DNA of 64,000 bases from Fodinibacter sp963707895 (GTDB lineage Bacteria > Actinomycetota > Actinomycetes > Actinomycetales > Dermatophilaceae). Each line of letters begins with the position of its first letter. Positions within the stretch are counted from its first letter, which is position 1. Location: NCBI GenBank assembly GCA_963707895.1, contig CAVPRS010000010.1:634128-698127 (forward strand). Direction: 5' to 3'. This document shows, one piece after another, positions 53,676-63,227 of the stretch. The notes under the pieces were generated by a model. That model ran no database searches, was not told where the DNA came from, and was given only the letters and a program-made list of their open reading frames with translations. The position numbers were made by a program, and so were the translations under genes.

Positions 53676-56651
53676 TCAGCTGCAGCCGGAGGTGCTTCCG
53701 CAGCCTTCGCAGACGTAGCAGGAGCCGGCCGGGCGCATCTTCGTCCCGCAGGTCATGCACATCGGGGCGTCGGCGGCCTTGGAGTCGCCGAACATCGCGA
53801 GCAGGTCGGCCGAGGAGTGGATCTCCGAGGAGACCTCACGGGCCGAGGCTGCGCCGGCGCCGGACGAGACCGACGAGGCGTCGAGCTCCTTGGCCTCGCT
53901 GCCCTCAGTGGCAGCAGCCGCCGGGGCCTCAGCCGCCGGAGCGGCAGCGTCCGACTTCTTGGACGAGGCACCGATGCCCTGGCTGAAGGACTCGATCTCC
54001 TCCTCGAGGTCCTCGCCCGACTCCTCGTCGACCGGGGCGTACGAGCCGGTCTCGAGCTGGCGAGCACGCTCGTCGGCCGAGTGGATGCCCATGTACGACC
54101 GGGTGTCGAAGTCGAGGTAGTCCAGGGCCAGCCGCCGGAACACGTAGTCCATGAGGGACTGCGCCATCCGCACGTCGGGGTCGTCGGTCATGCCGGCCGG
54201 CTCGAAGCGCATGTTGGTGAACTTCTCGACGAACGTCTCGAGCGGCACGCCGTACTGCAGCGCGACCGAGGTGACGATCGAGAAGGCGTCCATGACACCG
54301 GCGAGCGTGGAGCCCTGCTTGCCGAACTTGAGGAACACCTCGCCCAGGCGGCCGTCCTCGTAGGTGCCGGCGGTGAGGTAGCCCTCGGCGCCACCGACCG
54401 CGAACGACGTCGTGTGCGACACCCGACGCTTCGGCAGCCGCTCGCGGGTGGGACGGTAGACGACCTTCTCCACGATCTCAGTTGTAGCAGCAGCCACGGC
54501 GGCCGAGGCCTTGTCGGCAGCGGCGTCCTTGGCGGTCGAGCCACCGTCGGACAGCGGCTGGCCGACCTTGCAGTTGTCGCGGTAGACGGCCAGCGCCTTC
54601 AGGCCCATCTTCCAGCCCTGGACGTAGACGTCCTCGATCTCCTCGACCGTCGCCGTCTCGGGCAGGTTGACCGTCTTGGAGATCGCACCGGACAGGAACG
54701 GCTGCACCGCGGCCATCATCCGCACGTGGCCCATCGGGGAGATGGCCCGCGCGCCCATGGCGGTGTCGAAGACCTCGTAGTGCTCGGGCTTCAGGCCGGG
54801 GGCGTCGATGACGTGACCCTTGTCGGCGATGAACTCGACGATCGCCTCGACGGTCTCCTCGGTGTAGCCGAGCTGGCGCAGGGCCCGCGGGATCGTGAGG
54901 TTGACGATCTGCATCGAGCCGCCACCGACGAGCTTCTTGAACTTCACCAGCGAGAAGTCGGGCTCGATGCCGGTGGTGTCGCAGTCCATCATGAAGCCGA
55001 TGGTGCCGGTGGGCGCGAGCACCGACGCCTGGGCGTTGCGGTAGCCGTTCTTCTCGCCCAGCTTGACCACGGCATCCCACGCCTTGGTGGCGACGCGGTG
55101 GATGTCCTTGTCCATCGTGGTGACGGTGCGGATCGCGTCGTTGGCGGCGGCGTGCTTGCGCATGACCCGCTTGTGCGCGTCGGCGTTGCGGGCGTAGCCG
55201 GCGTAGGGGCCGACGACCGCGGCCATCTCGGCGGAGCGCTTGTAGGCGGCACCGGTGAGCAGCGAGGTGATCGACGCGGCGATGGCGCGGCCACCCTCGG
55301 AGTCGTAGCCGTGGCCGGTGGCCATGAGCAGCGCGCCGAGGTTGGCGTAGCCGATGCCGAGCTGGCGGTAGTCGCGAGTCGTCTTGCCGATCGGCTCGGT
55401 CGGGAAGTCGGCGAAGCAGATCGAGATGTCCATCGCGGTGATGACCAGCTCGACGACCTTCTCGAACAGCACCGAGTCGAAGGTGTCGTCGTCCTTGAGG
55501 AACTTGAGCAGGTTGAGCGAGGCCAGGTTGCACGAGGAGTTGTCGAGGCTCATGTACTCCGAGCACGGGTTGGACGCGGTGATCCGGCCGCTCTCGGGGT
55601 TGGTGTGCCAGTCGTTGATCGTGCCGTCGTACTGGATGCCCGGGTCGGCGCACTCCCACGCGGCGGCGGCGATCTTGCCCATCAGCTCGCGGGCGTCGAC
55701 GGTCTCGATGACCGAGCCGTCCTTGCGCGAGGTGAGGCCGAACTCGCGACCCTCCTCGACCGCACGCATGAACTCGTCGGTGACCCGCACCGAGTTGTTG
55801 GCGTTCTGGTACTGGACGGAGACGATGTCCTTGCCGCCGAGGTCCATGTCGAAGCCGGCGTCGCGCAGCGCGCGGATCTTGTCCTCTTCGCGCGCCTTGG
55901 TCTGCACGAACTCCTCGATGTCGGGGTGGTCGACGTCGAGGACGACCATCTTGGCCGCGCGACGCGTGGCGCCACCCGACTTGATGGTGCCCGCGGACGC
56001 GTCGGCGCCACGCATGAAGGAGACCGGACCCGAGGCGGTGCCACCGGAGGACAGCAGCTCCTTGGAGGAGCGGATGCGCGACAGGTTGAGCCCGGCACCG
56101 GAGCCGCCCTTGAAGATGAAGCCCTCCTCCTTGTACCAGTTGAGGATGGAGTCCATCGAGTCGTCGACGCTGAGGATGAAGCAGGCGCTGACCTGCTGGG
56201 GGCTGGCGGTGCCGACGTTGAACCAGACCGGCGAGTTGAAGCTGAACACCTGGTGCAGCAGGGCGTAGGTCAGCTCGTGCTCGAAGATCTCGGCGTCTTC
56301 GGGGGACCCGAAGTAGTCGTAGTCCTTGCCGGCCTTGACGTAGGTCAGGACGACGCGGTCGATCAGCTGCTTCAGCCCGGTCTCACGGGCCTCGGTGCCG
56401 ACGGCGCCGCGGAAGTACTTGGTCGTGACGATCGTGGAGGCGTTGACCGACCAGAACTCGGGGAACTCGACGCCGCGCTGGTCGAAGATCGTCTCGCCGG
56501 TCTTCCAGTTCTGCTGGACGACGTCGCGCTTCTCCCAGGTCACCTCGTCGTAGGGGTGCACGCCCGGCGTCGTGAAGATGCGCTCCACGGACACCCCCTT
56601 GGCGCGGGCGGACTTGCGGGCACCTGCACGTGCTCCGGCGGTCTCGGTCAT
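53676..56651 (-). CDS. nrdJ: Vitamin B12-dependent ribonucleotide reductase
   Basis: A class II adenosylcobalamin-dependent ribonucleoside reductase of 991 residues, which makes dNTPs from ribonucleotides without oxygen. The NPCSE active-site segment with following SSCNLASLNLL is present, as are GTASPQQVSACFILSVDDSMD, GGSGAGLNLSRIRSS, FMRGADASAGTIKSGG and APTGTIGFMMDCDT (the catalytic loop of class II). The C-terminus carries the Cys-rich CMTCGTKMRPAGSCYVCEGCGS zinc-like tail preceded by a long Ala-rich linker. It is downstream of nrdR and probably co-transcribed with it (about 158 bp between), under NrdR control. No coenzyme-B12 riboswitch is visible. Confidence 0.95.
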   Translation of the reverse strand: MTETAGARAGARKSARAKGVSVERIFTTPGVHPYDEVTWEKRDVVQQNWKTGETIFDQRGVEFPEFWSVNASTIVTTKYFRGAVGTEARETGLKQLIDRVVLTYVKAGKDYDYFGSPEDAEIFEHELTYALLHQVFSFNSPVWFNVGTASPQQVSACFILSVDDSMDSILNWYKEEGFIFKGGSGAGLNLSRIRSSKELLSSGGTASGPVSFMRGADASAGTIKSGGATRRAAKMVVLDVDHPDIEEFVQTKAREEDKIRALRDAGFDMDLGGKDIVSVQYQNANNSVRVTDEFMRAVEEGREFGLTSRKDGSVIETVDARELMGKIAAAAWECADPGIQYDGTINDWHTNPESGRITASNPCSEYMSLDNSSCNLASLNLLKFLKDDDTFDSVLFEKVVELVITAMDISICFADFPTEPIGKTTRDYRQLGIGYANLGALLMATGHGYDSEGGRAIAASITSLLTGAAYKRSAEMAAVVGPYAGYARNADAHKRVMRKHAAANDAIRTVTTMDKDIHRVATKAWDAVVKLGEKNGYRNAQASVLAPTGTIGFMMDCDTTGIEPDFSLVKFKKLVGGGSMQIVNLTIPRALRQLGYTEETVEAIVEFIADKGHVIDAPGLKPEHYEVFDTAMGARAISPMGHVRMMAAVQPFLSGAISKTVNLPETATVEEIEDVYVQGWKMGLKALAVYRDNCKVGQPLSDGGSTAKDAAADKASAAVAAATTEIVEKVVYRPTRERLPKRRVSHTTSFAVGGAEGYLTAGTYEDGRLGEVFLKFGKQGSTLAGVMDAFSIVTSVALQYGVPLETFVEKFTNMRFEPAGMTDDPDVRMAQSLMDYVFRRLALDYLDFDTRSYMGIHSADERARQLETGSYAPVDEESGEDLEEEIESFSQGIGASSKKSDAAAPAAEAPAAAATEGSEAKELDASSVSSGAGAASAREVSSEIHSSADLLAMFGDSKAADAPMCMTCGTKMRPAGSCYVCEGCGSTSGCS

Positions 56652-56809
56652 GTTCGTCCCTCTTCCTTCTGGCCCCTTCCGGGGGCCGTGGTGACCTGTA
56701 TCTATTGTCCTGCTGGGGTCCGACAGGGCTGGTGACCTGCGGGAACTGTTCGGTGGTGGAACGGGTGGTGCCGGTGCCGCCCCCTGACGGCGGTTTCAGC
56801 GGATGGCGG

Positions 56810-57328
56810 TCAGCCGGGTCCGCCGGCGTCGCCGCCCCGGTGCGCGGCCGGCATCCGGCCCTGGGGCTCCTCCCCCGTCGCGTCCCGCTCGGCGCGAAGG
56901 AGGGTGATGGCCGACTCGAAGTCGTCGAGGGAGTCGAAGGCCTGGTAGACGGAGGCGAAGCGCAGGTAGGCGACCTCGTCGAGCTCGCGCAGCGGCTCGA
57001 GGACGGCCAGGCCGACCTCGTGCGCGTCGATCTCTGCGCTCCCCTGGCTGCGGATGGTCTCCTCGACGCGCTGGGCGAGGAGGGCGAGGTCGTCCTCGGT
57101 GACCGGGCGGCCCTGACAGGCCTTGCGGACGCCGACGAGCACCTTGGCCCGGCTGAACGGCTCGGTGGCGCCGGAGCGCTTGACGACGCTGAGGCTGGCC
57201 GTCTCGACGGTGGTGAAGCGGCGGCCGCACTCGGGGCACTGGCGCCGGCGCCGGATGCTCGAGCCGTCGTCGGTGGCGCGGGAGTCCATGACCCGCGAGT
57301 CGGTGTGGCGGCAGAACGGGCAGTGCAT
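56810..57328 (-). CDS. nrdR: Ribonucleotide reductase repressor
   Basis: A 172-residue NrdR. The zinc ribbon MHCPFCRHTDSRVMDSRATDDGSSIRRRRQCPECGRRFTTVE and the ATP-cone SVVKRSGATEPFSRAKVLVGVRKACQGRPV are complete, with EVAYLRFASVYQAFDSLDDF at the end of the cone. NrdR senses ATP/dATP and represses RNR genes by binding paired 16-bp boxes. A tail of about 20 residues is longer than usual. It is the first gene of the nrdR-nrdJ unit, and boxes lie in its promoter. Confidence 0.95.
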   Translation of the reverse strand: MHCPFCRHTDSRVMDSRATDDGSSIRRRRQCPECGRRFTTVETASLSVVKRSGATEPFSRAKVLVGVRKACQGRPVTEDDLALLAQRVEETIRSQGSAEIDAHEVGLAVLEPLRELDEVAYLRFASVYQAFDSLDDFESAITLLRAERDATGEEPQGRMPAAHRGGDAGGPG

Positions 57329-57365
57329 TTTCGGACCCCCTCGCGTGGTGGTTCGGCTCGCTGCT

Positions 57366-57471
57366 TGTGGACGAGCTGGTGGACAGTGGTGTTAACAACC
57401 TGTGGAGAACCGGTGTTTCCGGTGCACAACATGTGGACGAACTACATCGGTGTAACCACTAGATGTAGTGG
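57366..57471 (-). promoter_or_regulatory. nrdR-nrdJ control region: NrdR boxes and DnaA-box-like sites
   Basis: A clear NrdR-type palindrome (CCACTAGATGTAGTGG, 57456-57471) has a weaker partner centred 32 bp away at 57431.5 (GCACAACATGTGGACG), three helical turns as known for NrdR box pairs. Three TGTGGA(C/G)(G/A)A sites (57366-57374, 57401-57409, 57432-57440) resemble DnaA boxes. They lie 38-143 bp upstream of the nrdR ATG. Confidence 0.7.
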
Positions 57472-57479
57472 ACATCTTG

Positions 57480-58327
57480 TCCCGATGTGACCTGCGACGC
57501 AAGCAGTTCGGGAAAAGTCGTCGGGTCGGGCGTGTTTGTGCAGGTCAGAGGCCTGGATGCCGGGTGGCTGCGGGGCGCTTGGGCGTGTCGGAGGCGTGAC
57601 GGGGCACCATTTGTGGGGCTGGTGTGACGTGAGAGGCACCAGATCTGGGGCTTCGCGGCTGGTTGGGCGACCCCACGTCTGGGGATGACGGTCGCGGGCC
57701 CGTGCGCGACGGCATCCGGGCGTCTACGGGCGCGCGGAGAGGCTGTGCGATGCAGGGGGCGCGGGATGCTGCGCCCTCTGCATCGCACAGGGCGACCCGG
57801 CGCTCGAGCGACGCTGCGACATCGCGCTCTACGACGCCGATCACCGCGCAGAAGTCGTTGCGATCACAGCGAGTACGGCGCGGTGGCCCGCGACGACGTG
57901 GGAGGTGGCGGATGTCAGCCACCCGTCCAGGGAGAGGGCTCGTCAGTTGCTCGAACAGGCGGGCCCGGGGCTCTCGGCAGACAGTTCGAGCCGGCGGGGT
58001 CCGGAGCCTCGGGCGTGACGACGGATTCCGAAGGTCAGGTCCGCCGACTCGAGCGCGCCCGACCGCCTCGCGGCGTGTCGTGAGCAGGCTCCCAGCGCGC
58101 TCCCAGACTTCGCGCAGCGCAGCAGACACATCGCCAACGTGTCACCGGTTCTGGACTCAAACTCGTTGCTGTTACGCACGATTGGGTTTCAGCACGGCAC
58201 GGTGGGCACTGGTCGTATCGCCCCATCAGCCGTTCGGCCATCCTTTGCGACGCGGGAGTAAAGAGAGGGTAAAGATTCCTTCGTTGCGCGACGGCGGACC
58301 GTACTGTGTGTCGAGCGGGGGAACGTC
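57480..58327. other. Long non-coding or undetermined stretch
   Basis: About 850 bp upstream of nrdR without a convincing gene. One plus-strand frame from about 57701 to 58018 has coding-like composition (LCDAGGAGCCALCIAQGDPALERRCDIALYDADHRAEVVAITA) but no clear start. It holds the 20-bp hairpin at 57743-57790. The rest is featureless to me. Confidence 0.4.
57743..57790. repeat. 20-bp stem hairpin with 8-nt loop
   Basis: A 13-bp perfect stem (CTGTGCGATGCAG at 57743-57755 with CTGCATCGCACAG at 57778-57790), one G-T wobble, then six more pairs (GGGCGC with GCGCCC) around GGGATGCT. It is in the non-coding stretch upstream of nrdR; no T-tract follows. Unusual for this window. Confidence 0.8.
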
Positions 58328-58561
58328 ATGCAGGGGCATGAAACGGGTGGGACCACCCAGAACGGCCTGGTAATCATGATCACGCAGACCGGCACTCGGC
58401 CTCAGTTCCTCCACTGCAACGACGTCGTCATCACCATCGGTGGGGGCGACTCCCACTTCGACATGGTCGACCAGCTCCGCCGCACGGCCTGGCGCCGCTT
58501 CGCGGAGGACCAGCGCACCCGCGTCGGCGGATGGCTGCGCAGCGCCACCAGCTCGAACTGA
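58328..58561 (+). CDS. Small hypothetical protein
   Basis: A 77-residue soluble protein, MQGHETGGTTQNGLVIMITQ at the start and ending RTAWRRFAEDQRTRVGGWLRSATSSN. GAGCGGGGGAA precedes the ATG, and TTGCGC with TACTGT form a weak promoter upstream. Not recognised. Its low Arg/Pro content compared with shadow frames supports it being real. Confidence 0.5.
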   Translation: MQGHETGGTTQNGLVIMITQTGTRPQFLHCNDVVITIGGGDSHFDMVDQLRRTAWRRFAEDQRTRVGGWLRSATSSN

Positions 58562-58663
58562 CCACAGTTGTGCTCCGGGGGGCCGGAGCCGGGGGGTTCG
58601 ACGTCACCCAGCGGTGACGGGGGGAACCAGTGTTGGGGGGAACCAGTGCGTGCGGGTCGGGGG

Positions 58664-58852
58664 TCACTCCCCCGGGCACGCTCCCTGGTGGACCAGCGCG
58701 GCGGTGACCATCCAGTGCCAGTCGGTCGAGGCAGCCCCGCCGCGGGCGCCTGCGCCGCACGTGCACTCCCAGTGCCAACGACCGAGCGCGTCACACGAGA
58801 CGGCCGGGTGGTGGCTGCGGCGGGCGGTCCGCCTGCGGGTCATGGTCCTCAT
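58664..58852 (-). CDS. Small conserved Cys/Trp protein
   Basis: A 62-residue protein with an Arg-rich start and the motif HPAVSCDALGRWHWECTCGAGAR ... DWHWMVTAALVHQG. I recall near-identical layouts (HPAV.CD..GRW.WEC.CG..) in actinobacterial conserved hypothetical proteins. The Cys pair could bind a metal. The frame extends upstream far beyond the likely ATG at 58852. Confidence 0.55.
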   Translation of the reverse strand: MRTMTRRRTARRSHHPAVSCDALGRWHWECTCGAGARGGAASTDWHWMVTAALVHQGACPGE

Positions 58853-59005
58853 GCCAGTGAAGAGGGTCGAGGGGGTTCGCTGATACGTGCGGCCGGGGAT
58901 CCGGGGGTCGAGATCGGCTGGGACCCGGGGCGAGTCCGGGTGGGCGAGAGGGGATGCCGGGCGCACGGCATCCCTCGCTCCCGCTCCCCTCACTAGGGTG
59001 AGCCG

Positions 59006-60498
59006 GTGAGCAGCGACGAGGTGGAGCCGCCGGGGCCGAACGTCCCCGAGGCCGGCGAGCGCGTGGCCGACGAGCCGGTGGCGACCCCGGAGGGCGCCGC
59101 GACCGACGCGCCCGACGTGGCAGAGCCCGTGGACGAGGCGCCCGAGCTCGAGCGGCACGCGAGCTGGTCCGAGCTCTTCTTCGACCTCGTCGCCGTCGCC
59201 GCGGTGGCCTCGCTCGCGCACCTGCTCGCCACCGAGCTCGACTGGGCGTCGCTGGGCCTGTATGCCGTGCTCTTCCTCGCGGTGTGGCTCGCCTGGACCA
59301 CGTTCATGCTCTACGGCAACGTCGCCGGGAGCCGTACCCACGTGCTGCGGCTGCTCATCGGGATGTTCGGGCTCGGCGTGATGGCCGCGTCGGTGCCCGG
59401 CGTGGCGCACACGCTGCTCGACGGCGGCCACGAGGAACGAGCCGTCACCGTGTTCGCGGTGGCGTACATCGCCACCCGGGTCTACGGGGCGCAGTCGTGG
59501 CGGCCCGGTGAGGTGCTGCTCGACTTCCCGGTGGCCCAGCACACCTTGGGGGTGCTGCCCTGGGTCGTGTCGCTGTGGACGCACCCGCCGGTGACGGTCG
59601 TGCTCTGGGCGCTGGGCGTCGCGCTCGACCTCTGGCTGGTGCTCGTCGTGTCGGGAGACGACATGCTCGAGCGCTACTCGAGCCGGATGGACCAGCTCAC
59701 CGCGCGCGGCGAGAGGGCCCGGGAGCGAGCCACCGGTCAAGGTGGTCGGCGAGGTGGACGACGGCTTGGCGCCCGGCGTCCGCAGCCGCCCCGGCATCCG
59801 CAGCCGCCCCGGAGGCGACGGCGGCCGAGGGGACGGGCGACGTCGAGGGGGGCGGCCCGCGGCGCGGCGGGTTCGCAGGTCGTGGAGGCCGGGTGCGCGA
59901 GGTGCTCAAGCCGGTGCCCGTCGCCACCGACCCCGGGCACCTTGCGGAACGGCTCGGGGGGTTCGTCATCATCGTGCTCGGTGAGGGCGTGGTGCAGGTC
60001 GTGAACGCCGCGTCGAACACGGTGCCTGAGTCGGGGCTGTTCGTGGCCGGGCTGGCGTCGTTCGTGCTGCTGGCCGGGATGTTCGGGCTCTCCGTGCTGT
60101 ACGGCTTCGCCGGCGTGCCGCACCTGCGGGGGGACGCCGTCGTGGCGCGGGTCGGGCTCGCCCTGCACTGTGTCGTCACGGGGGTGATCGCGACGGTGTC
60201 GGTGGGGCTCGCGTCGGTCGTCGAGCACGGGAACGAGCCGCTCGCCACCGGGCCGCGGTGGCTGCTCTGCGGCGCCGTGGCCGCCTACTTCCTCATCGCC
60301 CAGCTCGTGGTCCTTGTGGTGCTCGGTCGCACGGCCGCCCTGCGGTCGCTGTGGATCTCCACCGGCGTCGTCGTGCCGCTGCTGCTCGGTGTGTTCGGCG
60401 GCCCGATGCCGGCGACCGTGCTCACCGCCGTCATCGCAGCCGTCGTGGTGGGCCAGGTGGCCATGGAGGCCCGGCTGGAGGGTCCGCGCCCCGACTAG
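59006..60498 (+). pseudogene. ltrA: Low temperature requirement protein A (LtrA), frameshifted
   Basis: The LtrA family is a multi-TM membrane protein of poorly known function. The N-terminal HASWSELFFDLVAVAAVASLAHLLATELDW and TM helices through YIATRVYGAQSW match. After RMDQLTARGERARE two +1 shifts (near 59727 and 59772) join EPPVKVVGEVDDGLA to PASAAAPASAAAPEATAAEG and RVREVLKPVPVATDPGHLAERLGGFVIIVLGEGVVQVVNAAS, the conserved second-half motif. The length is 3n+2 as expected. It overlaps the convergent next gene by 4 bp. Confidence 0.82.
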
Positions 60499-61544
60499 GC
60501 CGGCATCGCGCGCTCGTTCGGTGCGGTGAGGTCCTCCTTGATGCTGGGCGCCAGCTCGACGTCCGTGCCTCCGGGGAGCCCCTCGAGAAGGGTCTGGGCC
60601 TGCTTGTCGAGCAGCCGCGACAGCGCCTGCTGCGCGAAGCCGAACACGAGGGCGTAGGCGAGGATCTGCCCCTGCGAGTCGAGCTCGGTCAGCCCGGGGA
60701 TGAAGTCGCCCTGGATGGCGACCAGCCCGAGGATCGCGGTGAGCGCACCCATCGGCACCTTGAGGGCGGCCAGCGCGACCGGCACGTCGTACGGGGTCGA
60801 GGTGCCCTTGAGGTTGCGGATCGACAGCGTGGCGGCGAGTGCGCCACCCAGGGCCCCCAGCACGCCGACGACGAGGATGTCGGCGCCGCGCGGGTGGGCG
60901 GTGAGGCCCTGGCTCGTGGGACAGGCCGGGACCGTGCCGTCGAAGCAGAGCGGCATCAGCGTGGGCTGGATCGCGACGAAGAGGAGCGTGCCGGCCACGA
61001 CCAGCATCAGGAACATCGCCGCGCTGAGCAGGATGTTGCGGAAGCTGCGCAGCTGGGCGTGCTCGAGGTCGAGCTGCTCGTAGCTGTCGCCCACGAGGCG
61101 ACGCATCCGGGCCCGCCGCACGTCGGGCGGGTCGGCCAGGAGCTCCCTGACGGTGAGCCGGCGCGGGTCGTCGCGGTGCAGGGTCGCGTTGGCGCGCGCG
61201 ACGACGAGCGGCACCTCGGCCACCAGCTCGCTCTCGTCGTAGAGGTCGAACATCTGCGCGCGTGCGGTGTGCATCTGCCGGTAGGCCATCTCGACGAGGG
61301 TCCCTCGCCACCAGTTCCAGAACCGTCCGGGGACGGGGTCCTCGCGCAGGGCGGCGAGCCGCGCCTTGCGGACGAAGCCGCACACCCCCTCGGCCACGAT
61401 GTCCTGCGACTCGGTCAGCGCTCCTCGCGCCCGGACCGCCTGCACGCGCATCTCGAGCTTGTCGGTCTCGACCGCCACGTGCTGCACCCAGATCCGCTTG
61501 CGGATCCCGTTGGTGCGCGTCCCGCCCCGCCTGAAGACCGACAT
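60495..61544 (-). CDS. Membrane protein with C-terminal TM domain, unknown function
   Basis: A 349-residue protein. The first 160 residues are charged and helical; then LRSFRNILLSAAMFLMLVVAGTLLFVAIQPTLMPLCF, ILVVGVLGALGGALAATLSI, VPVALAALKVPMGALTAILGLVAIQ and GQILAYALVFGFAQQALSRLLDKQAQTLL give about four TM segments. The GALTAILG...LAYALVFGFAQQALSRLLD pattern is found in bacterial conserved membrane proteins. GGGAG precedes the ATG at 61544. The function is unknown. Confidence 0.7.
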   Translation of the reverse strand: MSVFRRGGTRTNGIRKRIWVQHVAVETDKLEMRVQAVRARGALTESQDIVAEGVCGFVRKARLAALREDPVPGRFWNWWRGTLVEMAYRQMHTARAQMFDLYDESELVAEVPLVVARANATLHRDDPRRLTVRELLADPPDVRRARMRRLVGDSYEQLDLEHAQLRSFRNILLSAAMFLMLVVAGTLLFVAIQPTLMPLCFDGTVPACPTSQGLTAHPRGADILVVGVLGALGGALAATLSIRNLKGTSTPYDVPVALAALKVPMGALTAILGLVAIQGDFIPGLTELDSQGQILAYALVFGFAQQALSRLLDKQAQTLLEGLPGGTDVELAPSIKEDLTAPNERAMPA

Positions 61545-61663
61545 CCGTGCTCTCCCTCGTGCGCCCCTCGCTGCGCCGGCATCGCCGGCTCTGTCGTAGG
61601 GCAAGGGCGTCGCGCGCGGGACTGGATACATCGTCCCGACGGCCCGGATGACGTGTGGTCGCC

Positions 61664-62605
61664 TCAGCGGGACAGGCGCACCTCGTGCCCGAGCCGGGTC
61701 AGCTTGTCGGGGTTGCGCACGAAGTAGAGCGAGCCGACCACCCCGTCGACGACCTCGATGGTGATGACGCTGTCGACCACGCCGTCGAGCACCGCGACCA
61801 GGCCGGGCTGGCCGCCGACCAGCTCGACGCGCAGCTCGACGTCGACGTCCTGCGGGGTGACGGCCTCGAGGAAGCGCAGCACCTTGTCGCGCCCGAGGAT
61901 CGGTCGCAGGGCGGCCTTGCGCACTCCCCCACCGTCGGTGACGAGCAGGACGTCGGGGGCGAGGACGTCGACGAGCGCCTGGAGGTCACCGGTGTCGGCG
62001 GCCACGCGGAACCGCTCGAGGACGGCGGCGTGCTCGACGCGGTCGACCCGCTGGCGAGGACGGCGGGCGGCCACGTGCTCGCGGGCCCGGTGGGCGATCT
62101 GGCGCACGGCGGCCGGGGTGCGGTCGACACCCTCCGCGATCTCGTCGTAGGGGACGTCGAACACCTCGCGCAGCACGAAGACCGCACGCTCCACCGGGGT
62201 CAGGGTCTGCAGCACCAGGAGCATCGCGGTCGAGACGCTGTCGGCGAGCTCGACGTCATCCGCCACGTCGGGGACGGTCACGATCGGCTCGGGGAGCCAC
62301 GGGCCGACATACGTCTCGCGCTGACGGCTGAGCGTGCGGAACCGGTTGAGCGACAGCCGGATCACGATGCGCACGAGGTAGGCCCGCGGGTCACGCACCG
62401 TCGTGGGGTCGACCCGTGACCAGCGCAGCCAGGCCTCCTGCACGACGTCCTCGGCGTCGGCGGCGACCTCGAGCATCTCGTAGGCCACGGTGAACAGCAG
62501 CGGCCGCAACGCCTCGAACTCGGCCGCGTCCGGGACCGCCGCGGCGCCCGGGTCGGAGGCACCCGGCATCCGCGCGTCGTCGTCTGAAGCGCCGGCCGGA
62601 CTCAC
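61664..62605 (-). CDS. sigJ: ECF sigma factor, ECF41/SigJ type
   Basis: A 313-residue extracytoplasmic-function sigma factor with region 2 (FEALRPLLFTVAYEMLEVAADAEDVVQEAWLRWSRVD), region 4 (LTPVERAVFVLREVFDVPYDEIAEGVDRTPAAVRQIAHRAREHV) and a C-terminal SnoaL-like domain (VLERFRVAADTGDLQALVDVLAPDVLLVTDGGGVRKAALRPILG) ending in YFVRNPDKL, the NPDKL signature of ECF41. In ECF41 the C-terminal domain replaces an anti-sigma factor. It overlaps the upstream CMD gene by 4 bp, typical for this group. The start is the GTG at 62605. Confidence 0.93.
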   Translation of the reverse strand: MSPAGASDDDARMPGASDPGAAAVPDAAEFEALRPLLFTVAYEMLEVAADAEDVVQEAWLRWSRVDPTTVRDPRAYLVRIVIRLSLNRFRTLSRQRETYVGPWLPEPIVTVPDVADDVELADSVSTAMLLVLQTLTPVERAVFVLREVFDVPYDEIAEGVDRTPAAVRQIAHRAREHVAARRPRQRVDRVEHAAVLERFRVAADTGDLQALVDVLAPDVLLVTDGGGVRKAALRPILGRDKVLRFLEAVTPQDVDVELRVELVGGQPGLVAVLDGVVDSVITIEVVDGVVGSLYFVRNPDKLTRLGHEVRLSR

Positions 62606-63177
62606 GCGTTCGAGCGTACGGCGAGGGGCAGCTCGCAGACGTCCGAGAAGCCCTGCGCCTGCAGGCCGGCGGCGCTGTTGAACCGCGAGCGCATGTTCTC
62701 GAGCGCGATGAGCTGGGTGAGCTCGACGAAGGCTTCGAGACCCAGGGCGTCCTGGAGCCGGTGGCTCAGGTCGTCGTCGACGGTGAGTGGCGTGACGCTC
62801 ATCGCCTCGGCGTACTCCATCACGTCCCGCTCGACCGGCGTGAACACGTCGCTGTCGCGCCAGCGCGGCACCTCGCGCACCTTGGCCTCGTCGAGGCCCT
62901 CGTCGTGGGCCATGAAGTAGCCGAAGTCCATGCACCAGGTGCAGCCGATCGTGGCCGCGCTGGCGATCTGGGCGAAGGAGGCGAGGTGCGGGTCGAGGGC
63001 GTCCCACTTGGCCACCTTGCGCTCGAAGCCGAGCACCGCGTTGGTGACCTTGCGGTTGTGCCAGATGACCCAGGCGGTGTCGGGGACCATGCCCCAGGTG
63101 CGCTTGGCGTAGGCGAGCATCAGCCGGCCGTACGGGCCGTCGATCGTCGCTCTCGGGATGCGGAAGGTGCTGGGCAC
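62602..63177 (-). CDS. Carboxymuconolactone decarboxylase (AhpD-like) of the ECF41 pair
   Basis: A 191-residue AhpD-fold protein: the core MFGYF-like region reads FAQIASAATIGCTWCMDFGYFMAHDEGLDE, with the redox CTWC motif and the His relay seen in AhpD-like enzymes. It is the COE-type gene (carboxymuconolactone decarboxylase, oxidoreductase or epimerase) characteristically next to ECF41 sigma factors. The substrate is unknown. The ATG at 63177 has GGAGAC upstream, and an ECF41-like promoter lies about 50 bp further upstream. Confidence 0.88.
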   Translation of the reverse strand: MPSTFRIPRATIDGPYGRLMLAYAKRTWGMVPDTAWVIWHNRKVTNAVLGFERKVAKWDALDPHLASFAQIASAATIGCTWCMDFGYFMAHDEGLDEAKVREVPRWRDSDVFTPVERDVMEYAEAMSVTPLTVDDDLSHRLQDALGLEAFVELTQLIALENMRSRFNSAAGLQAQGFSDVCELPLAVRSNA

Positions 63178-63227
63178 GGGAGTCTCCTCGGGTCGGTGGG
63201 CGGCTCGGTTGCCGCCTCACCCCTCCA

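Noticed and set aside
56652..56809. Cobalamin riboswitch before nrdJ
   Set aside because: The 158-bp gap lacks a recognisable B12-box (GCCACTG-like) or the needed length; NrdR boxes explain control.
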